40,905 bases of DNA from a virus: IMG/VR virus record IMGVR_UViG_3300046747_000460, positions 1 to 40,905 of that record; one strand, written 5' to 3'. Below are positions 35,168 to 40,905 of this stretch, one piece after another (position 1 is the first letter of the stretch; each line of letters opens with the position of its first letter). The position numbers and the translations under genes are program-made. The notes under the pieces were generated by a model that did no database searches, had not been told where the DNA came from, and saw only the letters and a program-made list of their open reading frames with translations.

Positions 35168-35545
35168 TTACTTAGGCAGTAAGATTGATGAGCCCGATTT
35201 TTTATCGCCGGCTACGCGAATGGATTTCCCTAGAGTGGGAAAACTCAACGTATCATCTGGATGTAAAACCCAGAGTAACGTCTTAACGCCGCGTCTATTA
35301 TCCACTTCATAGACGAAGCTTTCTTTCACAACTCCTGGCTTTTCATCACAGGCTTGTAAAAATGGTCTGAGGATATGTTTATCCCCGCGTCGGTGCACTC
35401 TAACCTTTCCTAAAACCCAATACTTGTCCTTGTGAGCATTAGCATTCAGAATCTTTTCCAACTCTGTATTGAAGTGATTTGTCATCCCTTCACGGGCTTG
35501 CATATGCTCATCCATAGGACTTGAGCTTTGAGGAAGAATTAGCAA
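35168..35545 (-). CDS. Conserved-type late protein (125 aa), TTG start
   Basis: A 125-aa protein (YWVLGKVRVHRRGDKHILRP; VDNRRGVKTLLWVLHPDDTL; GKSIRVAGDKKSGSSILLPK). The TTG at 35545 has AGAGG six bases upstream and overlaps the previous gene by 7 bases; ATG 35515 is an alternative. It lies between portal and scaffold, where capsid-assembly helper genes are common. Function unknown. Confidence 0.72.
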   Translation of the reverse strand: MLILPQSSSPMDEHMQAREGMTNHFNTELEKILNANAHKDKYWVLGKVRVHRRGDKHILRPFLQACDEKPGVVKESFVYEVDNRRGVKTLLWVLHPDDTLSFPTLGKSIRVAGDKKSGSSILLPK

Positions 35546-35802
35546 GGCATACCTCTTAGGCTTTCTTTCTTGGCTTGTTCTTCTTTAGCAGACATAGCTT
35601 TCATGCGATCGCTATTGCCATAGCCAGGTCCAATAGAGCTTCCCTTTTTTGGTGTGCTAAGAGGATTGCTTTTAGTAGAATAATCTCCAAAAGCAGCCGC
35701 TCCTGCAGAACCGGAGGGAGCTTGATAACCAGGCTTATTTTGTCCGCCATATGTGTCCATTCGAGGCATCATCTTATTAGATGTTGAAGTACCTTTTGCC
35801 AT
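35539..35802 (-). CDS. Small late protein (87 aa)
   Basis: An 87-aa Gly/Ser/Lys-rich, probably disordered protein (KPGYQAPSGSAGAAAFGDYS ... LSTPKKGSSIGPGYGNSDRM). SD AGGAG before the ATG. Placed 4 bases after the portal gene. Possibly a minor internal or portal-associated protein; no family recognised. Confidence 0.7.
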   Translation of the reverse strand: MAKGTSTSNKMMPRMDTYGGQNKPGYQAPSGSAGAAAFGDYSTKSNPLSTPKKGSSIGPGYGNSDRMKAMSAKEEQAKKESLRGMPC

Positions 35803-35806
35803 GTAC

Positions 35807-37867
35807 TTACTCCTGTGTTTTTAGGCTTTGCGCCCTTTTCATATCTTCAGCAAGCTCGGCTCGTGCCTCTTGCTTTTCCTGTTGCCGAATGTCGGCAGCA
35901 AGCTGGAGAACCTCGATTAGTCGTTTTCGAGGTAAATCTTGTATCTCGCCAATCGTCTTAGCATTATCGAGGAAGGCTTTCGCGTGGTTCTGTATAACTT
36001 CTGATTCCCTTTCCTTAGCCAATCCGATATCTGCAAGAACTCTTGCCCTTCTCTCTTCGGCAAGTGCATTGCTTTGATTGATGGAAGCCATATCAAGAGC
36101 TTTCTGCATCTGAGCGGCTTCGATTTCAACTTGAGCTTGATCAGCTTGTTGTTCTTGCATCTGTTCAAGCATCTGATGAAGTTTAGTATCGCCTTGAAGA
36201 GGAGCAACCTTAAGCACTTCATTCCATGGTATCGGAGCGCCGAGAGATAGAAGCTGAAGGAGTTGATAGTAGTAAGCTTCTCTTTGAGTCGCAGTTTTCA
36301 CCGCCTGAACAATCGCACAATCGTATTCTTCGAAGTTTCCGGAGAAGAATTCCTCTGTAGGCTTTTCGTTGATGATTCTTTGAATCTTCCCGGCTTGGTA
36401 GTTCTTCTGGATACATTCTATGACTAGTTTTCCAAGGAATTTCTTTGTTTGTTCGAGATTGTCGAAAATTCCACGATTACCTTTGAGTCCGTTGGAGGCT
36501 CTAACTTCTGCGAGTTTGCCTGACACTTGGCTATCGCCAACACTAGAAAGACCGAGTAACTCGTCAGAAGCACCAGGGATCTCCATGATATTTTTGTCGA
36601 TAATGTCTTGATACTGAAGATAGCCAGGAGGAATATTAGGAGCAGGTATTTCTCGTATGTCAGTGTTAACATCATATCCCTCATTGATTACGATTTGTTT
36701 ACCTTGTCCAGCCTGCATAAGCATATTCGGATCAAGTACAGCGCCGTTTTTAGTAATGAAACCGGAATTAATGATCGATTCCATGATGTCGATAATTTGA
36801 GAATGTCTTCTGTTATACTGACGTTGAGCATCTACCACAGAGCGTACTAAGCCCTGTATCTTCAATTCATATGTGTCGATTAAAGGCTCATGATAAAGTA
36901 GGCATAAAACGAACGGAAAGTCATCAAGGCCTGTTGGATCAGGTCCGCTATACATAAGCTGCCCAGAGACGATGATATTGAGTTCTACGGTCCTCTTATG
37001 GCTATTGATCATCTGAAGTCTTTGCTCACCATCTTCCGTGAGAATTCCTTCAAGTTCTTTCTTTTTAGCTCTCGCTTCGGCATCAGTGCCTTCAAACTCT
37101 TCTGAAACTCCTGTGACCATATCGACGATGTATCTTTGGAACTTAGTGATTCTTTTCCAATATTGGTCATAAGTGCAGAGATTCTTAGCGATATAAGTGG
37201 AGTTATATTGCCGATAGATACCAAGATATTGATATTTATTATCTCTGATCCCTGTGGGGAGGTTGTCGATGATGGCTGGATCAATCCCCGGGAGAAGTGC
37301 TTTAATTTGATCTTTAGAAAGAAGGTCTCTTGTAGAAGCTTGATCGCAATCGGAAAGATCCCTCTTAGTAAAGTAAGGATCAAGCATTAGTGCATTAAAT
37401 GGCTTCCAGTACATCTTGATATCGCCATGGACTTTATCTTTCTCGTAGTCCATGTAAAGGCCAATAATGGCCAATCCAGTTTTTAAGCTATGCTCAAAAG
37501 CTTCGGATATGATATAGTCGGCATTGCATTGATCGTAGATGTAGTAAAGAACGTTAGACATCTGATCTGCAGTTTGAACATCAGAGTCTTCTACTGGCTT
37601 GCAAACGGTGGCTGTTCGATTCTCTCTTTCATAACCAGAATAGAGATTGACAACGCGTCTGATTTTGTTGAGCTCTAGAACCATTCGATTCTGACGCTCT
37701 AGCTTAACCTTCTCTCGATTTGTCCAGTTGTCTCCGGCATAAGCACGCAAGTCACGATATGCTGCAGCGTACCACACGCCATAGGTGCGAAAGGCATCAT
37801 AGAAAAATTGGTTGAACTGGAAAACCTTCTCATTATTCGCACCAGCTCCGGAAACATAAGATCCCAT
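35807..37867 (-). CDS. Portal protein, P22-like family
   Basis: A 686-aa portal. The N-terminus (FNQFFYDAFRTYGVWYAAAY, DNWTNREKVKLERQNRMVLE, NKIRRVVNLYSGYERENRTA) is characteristic of the P22-like portal family (P22 gp1 is 725 aa). The centre holds the crown/wing part (DIKMYWKPFNALMLDPYFTK), a stem region near NIMEIPGASDELLGLSSVGD, and the C-terminus a long helical barrel-like coil (EQQADQAQVEIEAAQMQKAL ... RQQEKQEARAELAEDMKRAQ). It forms the DNA channel and sets headful sensing. The SD is weak (AAGAG). Confidence 0.92.
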   Translation of the reverse strand: MGSYVSGAGANNEKVFQFNQFFYDAFRTYGVWYAAAYRDLRAYAGDNWTNREKVKLERQNRMVLELNKIRRVVNLYSGYERENRTATVCKPVEDSDVQTADQMSNVLYYIYDQCNADYIISEAFEHSLKTGLAIIGLYMDYEKDKVHGDIKMYWKPFNALMLDPYFTKRDLSDCDQASTRDLLSKDQIKALLPGIDPAIIDNLPTGIRDNKYQYLGIYRQYNSTYIAKNLCTYDQYWKRITKFQRYIVDMVTGVSEEFEGTDAEARAKKKELEGILTEDGEQRLQMINSHKRTVELNIIVSGQLMYSGPDPTGLDDFPFVLCLLYHEPLIDTYELKIQGLVRSVVDAQRQYNRRHSQIIDIMESIINSGFITKNGAVLDPNMLMQAGQGKQIVINEGYDVNTDIREIPAPNIPPGYLQYQDIIDKNIMEIPGASDELLGLSSVGDSQVSGKLAEVRASNGLKGNRGIFDNLEQTKKFLGKLVIECIQKNYQAGKIQRIINEKPTEEFFSGNFEEYDCAIVQAVKTATQREAYYYQLLQLLSLGAPIPWNEVLKVAPLQGDTKLHQMLEQMQEQQADQAQVEIEAAQMQKALDMASINQSNALAEERRARVLADIGLAKERESEVIQNHAKAFLDNAKTIGEIQDLPRKRLIEVLQLAADIRQQEKQEARAELAEDMKRAQSLKTQE

Positions 37868-37887
37868 CTAAACTCTTTTTGAAGGTT

Positions 37888-39378
37888 TTAAAGCCACTCT
37901 TTACGCATTCTGTTCCAATCTTCCGCACTCATTCCCGCTCCGCAGTTTGACTTTTGAACTGCCTCGGCTGCATAGATAAGCGCTTTTGATCCGTGCGACG
38001 CCCAGTCGTGATAACTTTTTTCTCGGTAGCATCCCAGCTTTTCGTTCCATTCTTTCCTGAAGTTTTCAACAGCTTTGATGCCCTTGTCGCACTTAGATTG
38101 ATCAAAGAAAAATCTAGGGAGCATATTTCTGAGGCACTCAATACCGAACATTTCGTTCGTATCGCGCTGAAGTACGTCAATCTTTAACCCCATCCCACGA
38201 GCGATGTCCACCAAGCTTTTACCGCTCTGTAGCGATCTTGAAGCAGCATCATGAGGAAAAAAGTGTTTCTCAAAAATATAGTCTTTTTTCTTAAGCCAAT
38301 TAACGTAATGCGTAAGAGGCTCGTCAGAGTTCTCGTAGTAATCGATGAAATGAACTTCGTTGCCGACAATTTGGAATATCCATATAGCATTCGAATCTCC
38401 GATGCCAATATCCCAAGCTGAGTAGGTTCTTGCTGCGGGATCATGGGGGACGTGGCAGATTCGTCGGTCTTGTCTAGCTTGAGAGATAAGTCTGGCAAAG
38501 TAGAATCCTTCATTAGCCGCTTCAAAAGCCTCTTCAGGTGTCGAGGGATATTCTCGTTTCATATAATCCCCCTGTGTCTGTAGTTTTTTAACGTACCAAG
38601 ATTTTTGTTCGTCTGATAAAATAATCTCTTTACTCTTTAATTCTTCAAAATACTCGTTCATCTCTTTAGAAATCAATACATTTTTTGAATCTATGACATA
38701 GTCGGGATGTTGCCACCAAGAAAAGAACCAAAGCTTCCAATCTAGAGTTCCAAGGGGAGTTTCAGTATCCTGTAATTCCTGAGCAGATTTGCATAAGTTA
38801 TAGAAATGACCTTCCCTTCCCCTTGCAGTTGATTCAATACATACGAATTGCCCGGCTTGTACAGCATTAAGTGCACCGCTGATAATTTCGTTAGCTTTCG
38901 AGGGATTCTCCTGACAAATCTTCGCGAATTCAGTGATATGGAGATATTGCAGCGTTCCGCCCCTGAGTGAAGTAGCCACGCGAAAAACACTACCGTTCGA
39001 AAATCGCATTTCATGAACGTTATCGCGGTATGCACAGCACATATCTCGCACGAATTGAGGCAGGTTGTCATACGCGAACTTGACCTTATCTATAAAGATT
39101 TCCCGCGCAATGGGCTTGCTATCGGCTACAATCGCGGCATTGACGTTCTTGTTGAATAGACACTTATCCAAGAAAAGAAGGGCGTGGAAGGTCGTTACGC
39201 CTAGCTGGCGGGCCTTCAGAACGATATTCAAGTTATGAGAACTATATAGAGCCAACTGAGCCCAATTTGGCTTAAAGTCGACTATGTTTCCTTCTTTATC
39301 TTTGATCTTGTAGAGATTGGAAAGGCGCCATTGCTGATTGTTAAGCAACTTAAAGGCTTCATCTTGCGAAAGTGTCAT
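37888..39378 (-). CDS. terL: Terminase large subunit
   Basis: A 496-aa packaging motor. ATPase: Walker A variant KARQLGVTT (55-63), Walker B LHITE (146-150), coupling motif ESTARG (182-187). Nuclease (RNase H fold): AWDIGIGDS with Asp323, FFPHDAASRS with Asp376, and YHDWASHGSKALIY with Asp458. All key residues are present. It pumps DNA into the procapsid through the portal and cuts it. The ATG has no SD, and a -10-like TAGAAA ends 7 bases upstream, so the mRNA may be leaderless. First gene of the late operon. Confidence 0.95.
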   Translation of the reverse strand: MTLSQDEAFKLLNNQQWRLSNLYKIKDKEGNIVDFKPNWAQLALYSSHNLNIVLKARQLGVTTFHALLFLDKCLFNKNVNAAIVADSKPIAREIFIDKVKFAYDNLPQFVRDMCCAYRDNVHEMRFSNGSVFRVATSLRGGTLQYLHITEFAKICQENPSKANEIISGALNAVQAGQFVCIESTARGREGHFYNLCKSAQELQDTETPLGTLDWKLWFFSWWQHPDYVIDSKNVLISKEMNEYFEELKSKEIILSDEQKSWYVKKLQTQGDYMKREYPSTPEEAFEAANEGFYFARLISQARQDRRICHVPHDPAARTYSAWDIGIGDSNAIWIFQIVGNEVHFIDYYENSDEPLTHYVNWLKKKDYIFEKHFFPHDAASRSLQSGKSLVDIARGMGLKIDVLQRDTNEMFGIECLRNMLPRFFFDQSKCDKGIKAVENFRKEWNEKLGCYREKSYHDWASHGSKALIYAAEAVQKSNCGAGMSAEDWNRMRKEWL

Positions 39379-39385
39379 AAAATTA

Positions 39386-39415
39386 TTTCTATCAACTATG
39401 GGAATTTGATAGCAA
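39386..39415 (-). promoter_or_regulatory. Late operon promoter (leaderless arrangement)
   Basis: On the - strand TTGCTA, 18-base spacer, TAGAAA in an extended -10 context (TGATAGAAA), close in form to the + promoter at 6834 (TGATAGAAT). Expected start site coincides with the TerL ATG. Confidence 0.5.
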
Positions 39416-39434
39416 ATATTTTTATTGATATTTT
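39406..39434 (+). promoter_or_regulatory. Divergent promoter for the + strand genes
   Basis: TTGATA, 17-base spacer, TATTTT (extended TGATATTTT). Its -35 overlaps the -35 of the TerL promoter, so the two should exclude each other. Confidence 0.5.
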
Positions 39435-39489
39435 AGATTTATTTTTGCAGAATATGCTAAATCAATGTTTACACACCGCTAAGGAAACT

Positions 39490-39582
39490 ATGAATCCTAT
39501 TCCCCCGATTGTTATAACTCCTCCGGGAGCGCCGGAAAAACCTCCTTTAGAAATCAATGTACCATTTGGATGGGTAGAATGA
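39490..39582 (+). CDS. Proline-rich microprotein (30 aa)
   Basis: A 30-aa peptide (MNPIPPIVITPPGAPEKPPL..., ending GWVE) with nine Pro. SD AAGG lies 5 bases before the ATG; its stop overlaps the next ATG (ATGA). It is the first gene after the divergent promoter. Pro-rich short starts also mark the proteins at 529 and 942. Function unknown. Confidence 0.55.
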   Translation: MNPIPPIVITPPGAPEKPPLEINVPFGWVE

Positions 39583-39785
39583 ATGACTTTGGAAATATGG
39601 CAACCTCTTCAAGAAGTAGAGAAAACGTCTATAGGCATTCGGATGTGAAAAAAGAAGGCGAGCCCATAAAATATGCCAATAAAACACCTTCGAAAATTAA
39701 GAGTGAAGATCTTAAGACGATTGAGCAATTCTACTTCAACTTCAACAAAGACCATCCTGACAGAACTGAATCTTGGACAAGATAG
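39579..39785 (+). CDS. Hypothetical protein (68 aa)
   Basis: A 68-aa polar protein (MNDFGNMATSSRSRENVYRH ... KTIEQFYFNFNKDHPDRTES). The ATG at 39579 overlaps the previous stop by 4 bases and fits the local style; an in-frame ATG at 39570 is the alternative. No family recognised. Confidence 0.62.
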   Translation: MNDFGNMATSSRSRENVYRHSDVKKEGEPIKYANKTPSKIKSEDLKTIEQFYFNFNKDHPDRTESWTR

Positions 39786-39817
39786 GAGTTCCTCCTAGGA
39801 AATAATCTTCGAAGATT
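39783..39817. promoter_or_regulatory. Hairpin and 14-bp palindrome upstream of the second ParB-like gene
   Basis: TAGGAG-TTC-CTCCTA (39783-39797) and the perfect palindrome AATCTTCGAAGATT (39804-39817), followed by TTAG. Could be an operator, possibly autoregulatory, or a weak terminator ahead of the ParB-like gene. Confidence 0.5.
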
Positions 39818-39847
39818 TTAGACTCGTAGATAAAGAGAAGGAGTTAC

Positions 39848-40591
39848 ATGCAAAACATAGAGAAAACATCTGACTATAGCAAATTTAAGCTCTTAGACGG
39901 AAATCGTCCCATAGAGAAATACCACATTAAGAAGCTCATAAAATCAATTGAGAAAGACAACCGTCTTAATCTACATCCTATCATCGTAAATAAAGACTTC
40001 TTCGTTATCGATGGCCAGCATAGACTTGAGGCTGCTAAACATCTTGGAGTTGAGCTATTCTATATCCAGTCTGATTCGGTTTCCGATTTACATATCATCG
40101 AGTGCAATGTTAATCAGAAGTCTTGGGAAGTTGAGAACTATATTGACTATTTCGCTATCAAAGAGAGGAAGGTCGAATATATCCAATTGAAAGATATGAT
40201 GAAATCCTCTGGTTTGAAGCCTAAAGCTCTTCTAACACTTATCTTGGGTGTAGTTAGCACTAATATCTTAGACTTTCTTAAGACGGGAAAGTTTAAATTT
40301 CCACACAAAGATAATTCATCTGAGATTCTTTGCTTTTACTTTGACTTCTTAGCTTATGCAAAAGACAAACGGTTGAAGCCTTTATCAATGTTCACAAATC
40401 ACAACTTTACAAGATCAATCCGTTGGATATTCATGACTTCAGGATTTGATTCTTCTTTGTTTTTCAAGAAGCTAGATCTTCGATGGTTTGATCTGAAGCC
40501 ACAGAGAAGCGCCGAGGATTGGTATAGTCTTTTGATATCCATTTACAATTTTAAGAATCATAATCGGTTAGAAGAAGAATATGGGAAATAA
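39848..40591 (+). CDS. ParB/Srx-like nuclease-domain protein, copy 2
   Basis: A 247-aa paralogue of the protein at 8759. The N-terminal domain aligns without gaps at the core: PIEKYHIKKLIKSI, HPIIVNKDFFVIDGQHRLEA (DGQHR at 55-59). The C-terminal part keeps the general plan (YIQLKDMMKSSGLKPKALLT and a FLKTGKFKF segment like the FFNFKNGKYKF of copy 1) but is diverged. SD AAGGAG. The next gene (zinc-ribbon protein) begins inside its last codons. A pair of diverged ParB-like genes in one phage suggests two regulatory or partition targets. Confidence 0.85.
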   Translation: MQNIEKTSDYSKFKLLDGNRPIEKYHIKKLIKSIEKDNRLNLHPIIVNKDFFVIDGQHRLEAAKHLGVELFYIQSDSVSDLHIIECNVNQKSWEVENYIDYFAIKERKVEYIQLKDMMKSSGLKPKALLTLILGVVSTNILDFLKTGKFKFPHKDNSSEILCFYFDFLAYAKDKRLKPLSMFTNHNFTRSIRWIFMTSGFDSSLFFKKLDLRWFDLKPQRSAEDWYSLLISIYNFKNHNRLEEEYGK

Positions 40592-40905
40592 ATTATGTAA
40601 ATGCGGTCATATGACTAAATATGGGAGATGTAGGGACTGTGCGGGAAAAGAAAGATCAATAAAATATATTGGAAATAGATTCGGAAAGCTAGTCATTTTA
40701 GATAATCCAAAAATTGATGGAGAAAGAAAGTTACTTGTTAAATGTGATTGCGGTAAAGAATATTATATATCTCCTGCTACATTAAAATACGTTAGGTCTT
40801 GTCGGGAATGTTGTAGAAAATTTTCTGTCGGCATGATCCTTGATGGAATAGAGCTACTTGAAAGAAAAACATCTAGAATTTGGAAAATGAAATGCAGCTG
40901 CGGTC
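40581..40905 (+). CDS. Triple zinc-ribbon DNA-binding protein, N-terminal part (continues at base 28)
   Basis: This is the first 108 codons of a gene completed at 1-470 once the circle is closed; the full protein is 255 aa. It holds a Cys-rich start (CKCGHM...CRDC), then ribbon 1 (GNRFGKLVIL...KCDCGKEY...SCREC) and the start of ribbon 2 (GMILDGIELLERK...KMKCSCG). The pattern 'G-x-RFG-x-L-x-V-L ... C-x-C-G ... C-x-C' is the small DNA-binding module often attached to phage HNH endonucleases; no HNH nuclease follows here. The start ATG overlaps the end of the ParB-like gene by 11 bases, with only AGAAG as a weak SD. Confidence 0.8.
   Translation, partial: MGNKLCKCGHMTKYGRCRDCAGKERSIKYIGNRFGKLVILDNPKIDGERKLLVKCDCGKEYYISPATLKYVRSCRECCRKFSVGMILDGIELLERKTSRIWKMKCSCG
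40879..40905. repeat. Terminal direct repeat, right copy (circular junction)
   Basis: Exact copy of bases 1-27. It should be counted once when the circle is closed. Confidence 0.93.

Overview
The window is the genome of a tailed double-stranded DNA bacteriophage with a short-tail (podovirus-like) plan. It appears complete and circular, or circularly permuted. The first 27 bases recur exactly as the last 27, and an open gene that runs off the right end continues in frame from the left end, which gives a unit length of 40,878 bp. The DNA is AT-rich, Shine-Dalgarno (SD) sites of the AAGGAG type are common, and genes are packed with many 4-base ATGA overlaps. I see no tape-measure, tail-tube or sheath gene. 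The host cannot be named; a lipobox protein and a RusA/RecT/DnaC-type toolkit fit a bacterial host.

Layout. (1) 39490-470 across the junction, + strand: a short proline-rich protein, a 68-aa protein, a ParB-like protein and a three-zinc-ribbon DNA-binding protein. (2) 6626-529, - strand: small terminase (TerS), then many small proteins, an IS30-type HTH protein, a CAU tRNA, an RNA ligase, and a collagen/C1q-like protein with its own promoter and terminator. (3) 6970-11349, + strand: an early-type operon from a good promoter at 6834, carrying a second HTH/ParB-like pair, a Cro/XRE regulator and four small membrane or exported proteins, ending in a terminator. (4) 11404-12299, + strand: a small zinc protein and a serine recombinase. 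(5) 16373-12085, - strand: zinc proteins, a replication initiator, a DnaC-like helicase loader, a SpoVG-like protein and RusA. (6) 16675-18342, + strand: PD-(D/E)XK exonuclease, RecT-like annealing protein, lipoprotein and a DUF6496-type peptide. (7) 39378-18450, - strand: the late block of TerL, portal, scaffold, N4-gp56-type capsid protein, gp4-like adaptor, gp10-like stopper, three ejection-type proteins (220, 438 and 630 aa) and modular tail fibres.

The late block follows the gene order of phage P22 (2-1-8-5-4-10-...-7-20-16) but has an N4-gp56-type coat gene. TerS lies 7.7 kb away from TerL on the circle. Headful packaging from a circular concatemer is the simplest reading of TerL, TerS and the permuted ends.

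The most interesting non-coding signals are these. A free-standing HNH gene lies inside the late operon, and its ribosome site and start codon are locked in a 14-bp hairpin that is complete only on the sense RNA, through two wobble pairs. A 17-bp palindrome TGTAAAGCNGCTTTACA is scattered over gene borders. Three imperfect 80-bp repeats lie next to TerS. A string of perfect hairpins lies upstream of the replication operon. RusA runs about 70 codons past its usual end, antisense to the recombinase. No endolysin could be recognised, so lysis may rest on one of several small membrane proteins.
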